A stretch of DNA of 64,000 bases from an uncultured Alteromonadaceae bacterium (GCA_947494925.1 CANLWS010000006.1:124001-188000), one strand, 5' to 3'. Shown: positions 18,052 through 26,717, numbered from the stretch's first letter. Program-made: numbers and translations. Notes: a model not told the origin generated them from the letters alone.

Positions 18052-18660
18052 TTACTTCAGCGCCGTTCCAAGTGATTGTAAGTAAGCGATCATTGCTTCC
18101 ATTTCAGTCTTTCCTTTCACAGCTTCCTTTGCACCAGCAATATCTTCATCTGTATAAGGCACACCAAAGCCTCGAAAAACTTCTAGTTTTGCGGCTGTTA
18201 ATTCGCCGTCCAGAATATTTTCTTCCAACCATGGGAACCCTGGCATGTTGGATTCGGGAACAACATTGCGGGGATTAATCAGGTGAACACGATGCCATTC
18301 ATCGCTGTAACGTCCGCCAACCCTCGCTAAGTCAGGACCAGTACGTTTGGAACCCCATAAAAAAGGATGTTCCCACACAGACTCACCTGCTACTGAATAA
18401 TGACCATAGCGCTCTGTTTCGGCCCTGAAAGGTCTGATCATCTGACTATGACAACCTACGCAACCTTCGCGGATATAAATATCCCGACCTTCCATTTCAA
18501 GGGCAGTGTAGGGTTTCAAACCGTCTACAGGTTTCATCGTTTGTTGCTGGAACATCAGAGGTGTAATTTCAACCATAGCGCCAAAACTGATGGCGACTAA
18601 AATCAAAATAGTCAACAAACCAACATTTTTTTCAACTAACTCGTGCACGTTTTTCATCAT
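18052..18660 (-). CDS. ccoO: cbb3-type cytochrome c oxidase monoheme subunit CcoO
   Basis: The 202-residue protein has an N-terminal membrane anchor (about 14-36) and one c-heme site, [14 protein letters not shown] (about residue 70), with a downstream SNMPGFPWL supplying the axial Met. It passes electrons from CcoP to the binuclear centre of CcoN. It lies eight bases downstream of ccoN. Confidence 0.96.
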   Translation of the reverse strand: MMKNVHELVEKNVGLLTILILVAISFGAMVEITPLMFQQQTMKPVDGLKPYTALEMEGRDIYIREGCVGCHSQMIRPFRAETERYGHYSVAGESVWEHPFLWGSKRTGPDLARVGGRYSDEWHRVHLINPRNVVPESNMPGFPWLEENILDGELTAAKLEVFRGFGVPYTDEDIAGAKEAVKGKTEMEAMIAYLQSLGTALK

Positions 18661-18668
18661 CTGACTCC

Positions 18669-20102
18669 TTATGCTGCTTGAGCCTGAGGTTCATTGGCAA
18701 ATTGTTCTTTAGGTGTACGGATTGTTTTATAGACATTCACTGCCATTAACAACATCCCAGCCACCACAAATACACCACCAATAAAACGCACAAGATAGAA
18801 AGGTTTAGACGCTTCAAGTGATTCAACAAAACTATAGGTCAATGTACCATCAGCGTTGACTGCTCTCCACATTAGTCCTTGCAATACGCCTGACATCCAC
18901 ATGGCAACTATGTAAAGCACAACACCGATAGTGGCTAACCAGAAATGTATATTTACCCACTTCGTGCTATACATGCCATTACGATCGAACAGAATTGGAA
19001 CCAAATGATAAATAGAGCCTATGGATACCATCGCAACCCAACCTAAGGCACCTGAATGCACATGGCCGATTGTCCAATCGGTGTAATGAGAAAGCGCGTT
19101 GACTGTTTTTATCGCCATCATTGGGCCTTCGAATGTTGACATTCCATAGAACGACAACGAAACAATCAGGAAGCGTAAGATCGGGTCAGTTCGCAATTTA
19201 TGCCAGGCACCGGACAGAGTCATGATACCGTTTATCATGCCCCCCCAGGAGGGTACAAATAGAATGACGGACATCACCATACCTAGGGACTGCGTCCAAT
19301 CGGGCAGGGCGGTATAATGTAAGTGGTGAGGGCCAGCCCAGATGTAAAGAGAAATTAGTGCCCAGAAATGAATGATAGATAAACGGTAAGAATAAACCGG
19401 TCTACCAGCTTGTTTAGGTACAAAGTAATACATCATACCCAGAAAGCCTGCAGTCAGGAAAAAACCTACTGCATTGTGCCCGTACCACCACTGCATCATT
19501 GCATCAACGGCACCAGCATAAAGTGAATAGGATTTAGTAAATGACACAGGGATTGCCATGCTGTTACCAATATGCAGCACCGCAACTGTCAACATGAACG
19601 CGCCAAAGAACCAGTTGGCTACATAAATATGTGTGGTACGACGTATTATCATTGTACCAAAGAAGTTAATGATATAGGCGACCCAAACCAATGTTATTAA
19701 AATATCAATTGGCCATTCTAACTCGGCGTATTCCTTGCTTCCGGTAATACCTAGAGGCAAAGTAATCGCAGCAGCCACAATAACGGCTTGCCAGCCCCAG
19801 AAAGTAAAAGAAGCTAATTTATCGCTGAACAATTTTACCTGGCAGGTTCTCTGAACAACATAATACGAAGTGGCAAACAAGGCACAACCGCCAAAAGCAA
19901 ATATCACTGCGTTGGTATGCAAAGGGCGTAATCTGGAGAATGTCAGATACGGAATATCAAAATTTAAGGCTGGCCAGTATAGTTGGGCGGCAATTAGTAC
20001 ACCAACTCCCATACCAATGATGCCCCAAACTACCGTCATTATGGCGAATTGCCTAACGACCTTATAGTTGTAATCAGGGTGTGCTTGACTGATTTCACTC
20101 AT
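18669..20102 (-). CDS. ccoN: cbb3-type cytochrome c oxidase catalytic subunit CcoN
   Basis: The 477-residue heme-copper oxidase subunit I of C type has about twelve membrane helices. Heme and CuB histidines are visible in [33 protein letters not shown] and [12 protein letters not shown]. It reduces oxygen with high affinity and pumps protons, serving microaerobic respiration. It is the first gene of ccoNOQP; a perfect FNR box lies 174-187 bp upstream of its ATG, in keeping with induction at low oxygen. Confidence 0.97.
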   Translation of the reverse strand: MSEISQAHPDYNYKVVRQFAIMTVVWGIIGMGVGVLIAAQLYWPALNFDIPYLTFSRLRPLHTNAVIFAFGGCALFATSYYVVQRTCQVKLFSDKLASFTFWGWQAVIVAAAITLPLGITGSKEYAELEWPIDILITLVWVAYIINFFGTMIIRRTTHIYVANWFFGAFMLTVAVLHIGNSMAIPVSFTKSYSLYAGAVDAMMQWWYGHNAVGFFLTAGFLGMMYYFVPKQAGRPVYSYRLSIIHFWALISLYIWAGPHHLHYTALPDWTQSLGMVMSVILFVPSWGGMINGIMTLSGAWHKLRTDPILRFLIVSLSFYGMSTFEGPMMAIKTVNALSHYTDWTIGHVHSGALGWVAMVSIGSIYHLVPILFDRNGMYSTKWVNIHFWLATIGVVLYIVAMWMSGVLQGLMWRAVNADGTLTYSFVESLEASKPFYLVRFIGGVFVVAGMLLMAVNVYKTIRTPKEQFANEPQAQAA

Positions 20103-20275
20103 GTTATTGGTTCTTCCACTACGTTTTTATTTTAGTTTTGCCAGCTTTGCAGAAAGCAAATTGACGAGACTAGTTATTTTTTGACCTAACTGTTTGAAAA
20201 TCATACTTTAATAGGTCTACAACGGGCGCATAATAAAGTTTTTGCTAATAAAAAGATAGCCTATTAGCAACGGAC

Positions 20276-20289
20276 TTGATCTCAATCAA
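20276..20289. promoter_or_regulatory. FNR box upstream of ccoN
   Basis: TTGATCTCAATCAA is a perfect match to TTGAT-N4-ATCAA. On the minus strand (TTGATTGAGATCAA) a class II arrangement would put a TTTTAT -10-like element at about 20248-20253 and a start near 20241, with a leader of about 140 bases before ccoN. The site also lies 82 bp before the divergent TTG-initiated ORF at 20371, so it could act on both sides. Confidence 0.85.
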
Positions 20290-20370
20290 TATAGATATTT
20301 CAACCTATTGCATTCATGTTTCTATTAAGCGACACTTTGTGACCTACAATTTTCATTTCAGACTTCCATT

Positions 20371-20832
20371 TTGAATTGGCGACTATCTAAACCAATCATT
20401 TCCATTATAGCGTTGATTTTCATTCTTACCTTTGCGTATTGGTTAAATAATTCAGGACAACCTGTTATAGCCGGTAACAAATGCATTTTAAAATCAGATA
20501 ATTGCACGCTAGTGGTCAATGATAAGCTCGTGACCCTTGAGTTCGGTTCCATGCCAGTTCTAATAGAAGAAATGACAGAGGTTCTGATTCGCCACCCCTC
20601 AGAATGGGCATTAAAATCTGCTTGGATAGAAGGCGTGAATATGTTTATGGGAAAGATAAATGTGTTTATTGAAGATTCACGCATTGAAATGTCACAAAAG
20701 CAGCATAAGGCAAATTTTTTCCTGGGGAGTTGCAGTCGACCAGATATGACCTGGAAAATGGTGCTGGAAATAAAACAAGAAGGCAAAGCGGTTCCCATTT
20801 TTCTTGAGTTCCACTTTGCTACATCAATATAA
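20371..20832 (+). CDS. Small single-pass membrane protein divergent from ccoN, unknown function
   Basis: The 153-residue protein has an N-terminal membrane segment (PIISIIALIFILTFAYWL, about 8-25) and a non-cytoplasmic domain with two Cys close together (GNKCILKSDNC, about 37-44) and a hydrophilic tail. No ATG or GTG lies in frame upstream before the stop at 20326; translation would begin at TTG 20371. The convergent antisense frame (20358-20798) looks like a shadow. The position opposite ccoN, sharing the FNR-box region, suggests a respiratory or cbb3-linked role, which is inference. The stop is 23 bp from the end of the convergent bacterioferritin gene. Confidence 0.6.
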   Translation: MNWRLSKPIISIIALIFILTFAYWLNNSGQPVIAGNKCILKSDNCTLVVNDKLVTLEFGSMPVLIEEMTEVLIRHPSEWALKSAWIEGVNMFMGKINVFIEDSRIEMSQKQHKANFFLGSCSRPDMTWKMVLEIKQEGKAVPIFLEFHFATSI

Positions 20833-20855
20833 TTCCTTTGGCGTTTTAAAAGGAC

Positions 20856-21323
20856 TTACATCTGCGATTGCAAATAGTTCTGCAACCCCAGGCGCTTGAT
20901 CAGACCTAGCTGTTGTTCGAGCCAATAGGCATGGTCCATTTCGGTATCATCCAACAGTACCAGTAACATCTCCCTGGTAACATAGTCTTGTTCAAGTTCA
21001 CACAGAGCTATCACTTCTTTCAACTTTTCTGTGACAGTGTATTCAACACGTAAATCACTTTGTAACATTGTAGGTACGTCAGAACCCACCTGAAACCCGG
21101 TGCGGCTGACCATATCTGGTGTTCCTTCCAGAAACAGCATACGTTCAATCAATTTAGTTGCATGGCCTTTTTCATCTTCAAATTCATGAGCAATTCGTTC
21201 ATATAGCTTATTCAGGCCCCAATCCTGATACATCTGAGAATGCACAAAATATTGATCCATTGCCGCTAATTCGTATGCCAGTAGCATATTCAATCCGTCT
21301 ATGATCTTTTGATTACCTTTCAT
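20856..21323 (-). CDS. bfr: Bacterioferritin subunit with intact ferroxidase ligands, no heme Met
   Basis: The 155-residue Bfr starts MKGNQKIIDGLNMLL and ends GLQNYLQSQM like E. coli Bfr. Aligned to E. coli, the ferroxidase ligands Glu18 (AYELAAMDQYF), Glu51 and His54 (EDEKGHA), Glu94 (KLKEVI), Glu127 and His130 (TEMDHAYW) are all present, but the heme ligand Met52 is Lys. It is therefore predicted to oxidise Fe(II) but not to bind the inter-subunit heme. It follows the other bfr gene with a two-base gap; the pair probably forms a mixed 24-mer. Confidence 0.92.
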   Translation of the reverse strand: MKGNQKIIDGLNMLLAYELAAMDQYFVHSQMYQDWGLNKLYERIAHEFEDEKGHATKLIERMLFLEGTPDMVSRTGFQVGSDVPTMLQSDLRVEYTVTEKLKEVIALCELEQDYVTREMLLVLLDDTEMDHAYWLEQQLGLIKRLGLQNYLQSQM

Positions 21324-21325
21324 GA

Positions 21326-21802
21326 CTATTCTCCTTCCGTTACTTGAGCTTGTAGATAATTACTCAAACCCATCACGTTTATCTGATATTGCTGGGTTTC
21401 CAACCAATCCAAATGTTCCTCTTCATATTCAAGAATATCTTCAAGCAACTCCCTGGACACATAGTCCTGTTCTTTTTCACAAAGCTCTATTGCTTTTTTA
21501 AGCAACGGAATTTGTTCTAATTGAAAATTCATATCACATTGGAGCATTTCTTCTGTTTCTTCGCCGATGTAGAGTTTGCCGAGCATTTGAAGATTGGGTA
21601 AACCTTCAAGAAACAAGACACGTTCTATTAAGCAGTCAGCTTGTTTCATGTCTTTGATAGACTTTTTATAGTTTTTCTCATTTAACGCAGACAAGCCCCA
21701 GTTTTTAAACATTCTGGCATGTAAGAAATACTGGTTTATGGATGTGAGCTCCCCTGTCAGGACCTCGTTAAGAATCTGTATTACGTTCTGCTTACCTTGC
21801 AT
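21326..21802 (-). CDS. bfr: Bacterioferritin subunit with heme Met but degraded ferroxidase site
   Basis: The 158-residue Bfr is close to E. coli Bfr in the first helix (GELTSINQYFLHARMFKNWGL). The heme ligand Met52 is kept (IKDMKQAD), but ferroxidase positions are changed: Glu51 is Asp, His54 is Gln and Glu94 is Lys, while Glu18, Glu127 and His130 remain (EEEHLDW). This is the heme-binding, catalytically weak partner of the next gene, the division of labour known for two-gene bacterioferritins in Pseudomonas putida and Neisseria. It is first in the two-gene operon, with a possible Fur box upstream. Confidence 0.92.
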   Translation of the reverse strand: MQGKQNVIQILNEVLTGELTSINQYFLHARMFKNWGLSALNEKNYKKSIKDMKQADCLIERVLFLEGLPNLQMLGKLYIGEETEEMLQCDMNFQLEQIPLLKKAIELCEKEQDYVSRELLEDILEYEEEHLDWLETQQYQINVMGLSNYLQAQVTEGE

Positions 21803-21888
21803 AGGTTTCTAACTTTATTAGGCTAAGATACCAGAAGTATATAATATCCTGAGGGATTAGCAAAATATCTTTATAAAACAACATGATA

Positions 21889-21907
21889 GGTAATGATAAC
21901 AATTTGC
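21889..21907. promoter_or_regulatory. Possible Fur box upstream of the bacterioferritin pair
   Basis: GGTAATGATAACAATTTGC matches 14 of 19 positions of the classical GATAATGATAATCATTATC. It lies about 87-105 bp upstream of the first bfr start, in the 142-bp gap after the CPA2 antiporter. An iron-storage operon is a sensible Fur target; the match is only moderate. Confidence 0.35.
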
Positions 21908-21944
21908 ATTGCGGTCTTTATTTATAATCACACAAATGCTTTAA

Positions 21945-23507
21945 CTACTTGATCATCTGAAGACTTTCTTCCGCGAAACCGGTGCCGGCTTCTGTGAAGA
22001 AGTTAAACACTTTATCTGAACCAGCTTCTAGAAGAGGTTGTATTTCATCTTCATATCGGGCAATTGATGCGATTTTCCCGGTGTAACCCGCGCCGCGTAA
22101 TTGCATAGTGATATTTCTGATATCTTCAATTGAGGGGAGGGCGAGTAAAACCAAGCGTACACCTTTGAGATTGATATTTTCCCAAAGATCAATGTCTTCT
22201 CCATCTCCCACCATAACCTGAAGACCTTTATTCTTGAGCCGGTTTATTCTGATTGGATCAGCATCCAGTCCCCACACTTTGTCACCCACCATATTAGTTA
22301 GCGCGTTGTAGGCCCCTTTTCCCACACGTCCAAGTCCCAATACAAGTATTTGTGCATTTTCAGGTTGTTCATAGGTATCTTCTCTTAATGGCACAGGATG
22401 TTCATAGAAACGCAATCTGTTCTTTAGGTGATTAAATTGACGGTGAGATGAGCGGTAGCCGAAGCCTGTAAAGACAAATGATATTGACACTGCTAGTGCG
22501 ATAACCACTAGCCATTCTTTGGCTACCCACTCCAGATTGACCAGCAAGGCGAAGACAATCAGGCCAAATTCACTGTAGTTTGCTAATACCAAGCTGGATA
22601 AATAGGCTGTTCTTGCACGTAATTTAAGCAAGGTAAAGAGTTTAAAGAACAATACAAACTTAAGTGGAATGAGTGCACAAAGGACCAGAGCAATTCCCAC
22701 AAGCTCAAAAGTGGGTAGGGCGGTGAAACCTATTGTCAAAAAGAAACCTATCAGGAAAATATCTTTAAAACTCATCAATGCTTTCGACAGTTCTGCGGAC
22801 TTATTAAAATTCGCCAGTAGCATGCCGAAAACAAGTGCGCCCAAATCTCCTTTTACTCCGACCAGCTCAAATAATTCATACCCACCGAGTGCGATCAAAA
22901 ATCCAGCTAACGGCAATAACTCTCCATGACCTACAGCATCAAGGATCTTTTTCCAAATAGGGGATAACAATGGAAGCAAGAAAAGTGATAAGGCCCAAAT
23001 TGATGGGGTTTTCCCTGTGGCAATAACCAGGAAAAGAACAGCAAAAATATCCTGCATAACCAGTATACCGATAGCGAGCTTTCCGTGACGGGTCTTAATT
23101 TCACCGCTTTCTTCAAGAATTTTAACAATACAAACAGTACTGCTAAAGCTCAACGCAAAGCCAATTAAAGCTGCGCTTAGCCAATCAAGTTGCCCAAATA
23201 GCCCGGCCCCAAAGATTGAAATCCCCACAAAACAGATGTTGCACAGGGTGACCCAGAGAATTGTGTGCGCGATGCTGCCTACCCATACTTCTTTTTTGTA
23301 TAAATCTCGGATATTGAGTTTCAGTCCGATTGTAAAAAGCAGTAAAGTAATACCCAGGTCGGCGAGCATCTGAATATTGGAGTCTGCCTCATAACCCAGG
23401 AAGTTCAGCGTGAATCCGGCTGCAAGAAACCCTATAAGAGGCGGTAGTCCAACGAGTTTTAACACTAGTCCAAAAATAAACGCAAATAATATAAAAGCGA
23501 ATTCCAT
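21945..23507 (-). CDS. CPA2-family cation:proton antiporter with C-terminal NAD-binding (TrkA-N) domain
   Basis: The 520-residue protein has about twelve membrane helices in residues 1-360 (GFLAAGFTLNFLGYEADSN, ALSFSSTVCIVKILEESGEI, GVKGDLGALVFGMLLANF) typical of the KefB/KefC/YbaL family, followed by a Rossmann domain (about 390-510; ILVLGLGRVGKGAYNAL with GxGxxG and an acidic residue in WGLDADP). Such proteins exchange K+ or Na+ for protons under control of a nucleotide or thiol conjugate. The exact ion cannot be told. It reads as a single transcript, not tied to the bfr genes. Confidence 0.85.
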   Translation of the reverse strand: MEFAFILFAFIFGLVLKLVGLPPLIGFLAAGFTLNFLGYEADSNIQMLADLGITLLLFTIGLKLNIRDLYKKEVWVGSIAHTILWVTLCNICFVGISIFGAGLFGQLDWLSAALIGFALSFSSTVCIVKILEESGEIKTRHGKLAIGILVMQDIFAVLFLVIATGKTPSIWALSLFLLPLLSPIWKKILDAVGHGELLPLAGFLIALGGYELFELVGVKGDLGALVFGMLLANFNKSAELSKALMSFKDIFLIGFFLTIGFTALPTFELVGIALVLCALIPLKFVLFFKLFTLLKLRARTAYLSSLVLANYSEFGLIVFALLVNLEWVAKEWLVVIALAVSISFVFTGFGYRSSHRQFNHLKNRLRFYEHPVPLREDTYEQPENAQILVLGLGRVGKGAYNALTNMVGDKVWGLDADPIRINRLKNKGLQVMVGDGEDIDLWENINLKGVRLVLLALPSIEDIRNITMQLRGAGYTGKIASIARYEDEIQPLLEAGSDKVFNFFTEAGTGFAEESLQMIK

Positions 23508-23605
23508 CAGGGTCTCTTGTTTGGGTTATAAGAAAAGTTTGTTTGCCAAAGAATACCGGGAAAATTATTAAAAGGAAGCTGTTAAGTTGATAAAAATAAC
23601 CAGGT

Positions 23606-24169
23606 TTAATTAACTTGATTGCTATCCAGCATCTCTGTCAAAGAGATTAATTCCTGGAGAAGTTCATTCTCTTTTATTTTAAGCTCACCCAATGCAAAAG
23701 TGATTTCTGTTTCTCGTTGTTTAACCTGTTCATAAGACATTACATGCTGATTTCGAGCAGGTGTTGAGGTGGAACGCTGTTTAGCTTGTTTGTTACTAGT
23801 TTTTGGGGCAGGCGCTGACCTTTGAACTTGTTTTGCAGGAGAGCGAGATTCAAGTTTGTCAGCTCCTGAAAAATCAGGTTCAAATACTTCCTGTTGATAC
23901 ATTGCAGACTTCGAAGTTTCTGATTTTTGTTTCTGTCTGGATTCTCGTTCTTGCTGTTCAAGTTTATGCAGCTCTTGTTGACGCTTTGATAATATTGCTT
24001 TATCAATTAATTCCAGTTTATTGGCAAATCTATCTAATGCTGATCGGTTAACATTAAGTCCAAGATCCAGACATTGGCTATGCGTCTTTTCGTACTGATG
24101 ATAGCTATTCTGGCGAATTATACGTTTCACCATCTCAACTTTTTCATCTTTCATCTTACCGTCAAACAT
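23606..24169 (-). CDS. Coiled-coil hypothetical protein
   Basis: The 187-residue, highly charged protein is not recognised. Residues about 1-60 hold a conserved-looking segment (VKRIIRQNSYHQYEKTHSQC followed by NVNRSALDRFANKLELIDKA) that may contain a helix-turn-helix-like fold. Then come a Gln/Lys/Arg-rich coiled coil (about 60-85), a low-complexity linker rich in Ser, Lys and Pro (about 85-145), and a C-terminal helix (about 150-187). No signal peptide or membrane segment is present. The layout would suit a small structural or nucleic-acid-linked protein; this is a guess. Confidence 0.55.
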   Translation of the reverse strand: MFDGKMKDEKVEMVKRIIRQNSYHQYEKTHSQCLDLGLNVNRSALDRFANKLELIDKAILSKRQQELHKLEQQERESRQKQKSETSKSAMYQQEVFEPDFSGADKLESRSPAKQVQRSAPAPKTSNKQAKQRSTSTPARNQHVMSYEQVKQRETEITFALGELKIKENELLQELISLTEMLDSNQVN

Positions 24170-24349
24170 TGTTTACTTTTACTTTGCCAAATTCTTAGAT
24201 TACTAAATTGCGGCTATACTCCAGTAGATATCAGCCTTATAACAAAATCAAGGATTACCCACCTTATTTATACTAAAGTTGAGTAAATTTAGATCTCACA
24301 TGACTACTTATCGGCACTTTCAGAATTAGATGAATAGAAAAGATAATTG

Positions 24350-25288
24350 CTACCATCTGGCTTTATAGCCACGTGTATCAAGATGAATAAATCCACCATG
24401 ATGTCTAGTTGGTGGATAATGACCTATGCCTCCTACAAACTGAGCACCATAAACGCTCTTTTTAAAACGTTCAGCTAAGCCGATAAGGAACTTTGTGTCA
24501 GATTGGTTAATCAATCCATCGCGGTTCAAGTCGTCAAGCCGCTTGTTACCGTCAGCATCTATGTATATATCGGCTGCGTCACCAAAGATATGGCGACTGT
24601 ATTCAATATTACCAAGTTGTGCGTTGTAGTAGGGGGTTCTGAATCCACTGACAAAAGAAAAACTATCAATGCTGTAACCTTGCCGCTTTACTTCTTTCAG
24701 GAAGGATTCTAAAAGTAATAATAATTTTTCGTTCACATACAAATACTTCGGAAAGTCTGAGTTTTGTTTGCTAATAAATCTACGCAATATCAAAGTAGGG
24801 GTCAAAGGCATGTCCACCATCCTGGGAGACACTCTTAAAAACCCCTTTGGAGGTCGTTCAAATACATTAAATTGACGTCTCGGTTCCGGGTATTGTCCAA
24901 TTTGATATTGATCGATCAAGCCATCACTAACCTCAGAGTGGGGAATCACTACTAATAGATTGAGTTGAAACACTGTTTTTTTAGTAACTGGCTCTATTAA
25001 TCGGAATATACCGTGTCTTTTCGTTGCTGTTAGCTGCCATTTATCAGGACTCACCTTAGTAAAATTAACCTTGTCCGATGCCTCATAGGCAGAAAGACCC
25101 GCTGGAACAGACAGACTGACTGATTCTCCAGGGAGTACAAAAACACTGAACAGGGGTAGGGGAACCAACATATTGTTCACATAGAACGAAGCAGCGGTCT
25201 CGGCTCTGACATGCCCAGAAAACACTAATCCAAAACTAATAACTAAACACACAAGAAATTTATACGGCATGAAATACGTCATCAACAA
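24350..25288 (-). CDS. Secreted M15-type peptidase-like protein with a calcium-binding loop
   Basis: The 312-residue protein has a signal peptide (about 7-30; FLVCLVISFGLVFSGHVRAE). A beta-rich N-terminal domain precedes a D-Ala-D-Ala-peptidase-like domain (about 195-312) with SGFRTPYYNAQLG, YSRHIFGDAADIYID (His and Asp zinc ligands) and the closing GGFIHLDTRGYKARW (second His). Inserted after the first zinc motif is DLNRDGLINQSD, a dockerin/EF-hand calcium loop. It resembles YcbK-like DUF882/M15A peptidoglycan proteins but is larger. It is probably a periplasmic cell-wall enzyme or binding protein. Three in-frame ATGs (codons 1, 3, 7) could start it. Confidence 0.75.
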   Translation of the reverse strand: MLMTYFMPYKFLVCLVISFGLVFSGHVRAETAASFYVNNMLVPLPLFSVFVLPGESVSLSVPAGLSAYEASDKVNFTKVSPDKWQLTATKRHGIFRLIEPVTKKTVFQLNLLVVIPHSEVSDGLIDQYQIGQYPEPRRQFNVFERPPKGFLRVSPRMVDMPLTPTLILRRFISKQNSDFPKYLYVNEKLLLLLESFLKEVKRQGYSIDSFSFVSGFRTPYYNAQLGNIEYSRHIFGDAADIYIDADGNKRLDDLNRDGLINQSDTKFLIGLAERFKKSVYGAQFVGGIGHYPPTRHHGGFIHLDTRGYKARW

Positions 25289-25341
25289 CCAGATTTACAT
25301 GAGTTTATAAAATATATTGTAAATATCCACGTTACTTAACG

Positions 25342-25854
25342 TTAATGTGGTTTTCCCCATACATTGTTTTGCTTGGATTTTTCACTGTCTGGTCTTAATT
25401 TTTTAACCATTCCTTTGAGTAAATTACGCACCAATTGATCTCCACATTCCTTGTAATTTCGATGTTCTTTATTACGGAACAAAGCAGATAACTCACCTTT
25501 GCTCAATCTAAATCCAACTGATTGAAGCAGGCCAATAATATCTTCATCTTTGTAAGTCATTGCGATACGAATTTTGCGCAGGATTTCGTTGTTGGTCAAT
25601 ATCTCACCAGCTTTAAGCACCGCTGGCTCTCTTCCTTCTTGTTTGCCTCTTTGTTTCACAATCAGGCCGTCTAGAAAAAGTGAAAGTATTTTGTCTCTGC
25701 ACGGCACAAATCCCTGTTCTTGTTCCTTTTTCATGATGGAATGCAGATACGGCTTTTCCATCTCATAATTTACCAACTTAAAAATACTAATTGTTGCATC
25801 ATCATCTAGGCTTAAAGCGAAGCGCAAACGCCGAAGCACATCGTTGTGTATCAT
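25342..25854 (-). CDS. DUF1456-family protein (YehS-like)
   Basis: From the ATG at 25854 the protein is 170 residues and begins MIHNDVLRRLRFALSLDD, the typical DUF1456 start. The second DUF1456 repeat begins at TNNEILRKIRIAMTYKDED. Both copies carry the L-R-x-[IL]-R-x-A pattern followed by acidic residues and a Leu-rich helix. A longer reading to 25962 has no family resemblance in its first 36 residues and was rejected. The function is unknown; family members are common in gammaproteobacteria. It ends 53 bp before the start of the M15-type gene. Confidence 0.8.
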   Translation of the reverse strand: MIHNDVLRRLRFALSLDDDATISIFKLVNYEMEKPYLHSIMKKEQEQGFVPCRDKILSLFLDGLIVKQRGKQEGREPAVLKAGEILTNNEILRKIRIAMTYKDEDIIGLLQSVGFRLSKGELSALFRNKEHRNYKECGDQLVRNLLKGMVKKLRPDSEKSKQNNVWGKPH

Positions 25855-26190
25855 GTTTATCCATTTATTATCTGTTTTGAACAATTTTACGTGCATTACG
25901 CAGTAAAGCGAGAATTTAATTAATGATAAGTTACGGAGGTTCTTAGGTCCTGCAACTTCCAATTGATTTTTTCGTTTATTATCGCAAACCAGTCACTAGT
26001 AGAACCGGGTATATCTATTACCAACTAACAACTTTTCTCATCTCTCATGCTTTTAAAAGTTCTAGTATTAGTAGAAGTATCCTATAAACAATACGAGAAA
26101 ACTGTTCTTAAATACGTATTTGTATTATTACTAAGTTTATTCTTTTGACGTTCATTAGAATAGAATCAAAAAAATAAACGTTGGTGATTC
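25855..26190. other. Divergent intergenic region, no gene
   Basis: These 336 AT-rich bp lie between the DUF1456 gene (minus) and the gene at 26191 (plus). The palindrome AATACGTATT at 26111-26120 lies about 70 bp before the plus-strand start and could be an operator; nothing else stands out. In-frame upstream sequence of the DUF1456 gene (to 25962) is open but probably non-coding. Confidence 0.4.
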
Positions 26191-26640
26191 ATGAAAGATT
26201 TCTACGATGCTAAATACTGCGATATTCATGGCAATTACACTTTAGAGTATAGAAAACGCGTTTTAGTAGCCGACGTTTCTGGAGCAGTAGGTCCTGTGTT
26301 AGCACGACGTTTTAGTATCGATGTAGCGCGGATCGTTAATGAAATCCAAGATGAACATTGGGCTTATCTTGGCAAGTTAAACAATTATATGGGTGTGACC
26401 GAGGAGGCACGTAAAATCACAATGGACTGCCATACTGCATGTCGCAATTCAGGTTGCGTAGTAGATGCGTACATTATCAATATTGCGATGGCAGCAGATC
26501 AACTAGCTCAGACTCGTAAAATGGTTAACATTGAACCTGCGCTTAGTGATCAGATATTCACACGAGAAGAAGATGCTATAACTTTTATTAACCAAGTCTT
26601 AGCTAAAGTTGATGCCAAAGTAAAAAAAGAAAAACCCTAA
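26191..26640 (+). CDS. Hypothetical cytoplasmic protein near dif, possible STAS/SpoIIAA-like fold
   Basis: The 149-residue soluble protein is not recognised with certainty. It opens with beta-strand-like stretches (YCDIHGNYTLEYRKRVLVADVSG) followed by a helix (GPVLARRFSIDVARIVNEIQ), an order seen in SpoIIAA/STAS-like and other Alteromonadales hypothetical proteins. MDCHTACRNSGC contains three Cys and a His in twelve residues and may bind metal or sense redox state. It ends in a Lys-rich tail. It is the last gene before the dif site, 49 bp away. Confidence 0.55.
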   Translation: MKDFYDAKYCDIHGNYTLEYRKRVLVADVSGAVGPVLARRFSIDVARIVNEIQDEHWAYLGKLNNYMGVTEEARKITMDCHTACRNSGCVVDAYIINIAMAADQLAQTRKMVNIEPALSDQIFTREEDAITFINQVLAKVDAKVKKEKP

Positions 26641-26689
26641 AAGCTTTTATGTAATTAAGACGGAGGGACCTATATATGATTAATAGCCT

Positions 26690-26717
26690 ATTTAACATAA
26701 TATACATTATGCGAACT
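26690..26717. other. dif site: XerC/XerD chromosome dimer resolution site
   Basis: Read on the minus strand, the site has the XerC arm AGTTCGCATAA, the 6-bp centre TGTATA, then the XerD arm TTATGTTAAAT. It differs from the 28-bp E. coli dif only at position 1 (A for G) and position 4 (T for G), both at the outer edge of the XerC arm; the centre and XerD arm are identical. XerC and XerD recombine two such sites to resolve chromosome dimers at division, activated by FtsK. The site lies in non-coding DNA between 26640 and 27350 and marks the replication terminus of the main chromosome. Confidence 0.93.

Noticed and set aside
20358-20798. 146-codon frame antisense to the small membrane protein beside ccoN
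   Set aside because: The plus-strand frame has a membrane segment and fits the arrangement better, though it starts with TTG; the antisense frame has no recognisable features.
25855-25962. N-terminal extension of the DUF1456 protein (36 extra residues)
   Set aside because: The family starts at the internal Met; the extension has no similarity and lies in promoter-like AT-rich DNA.
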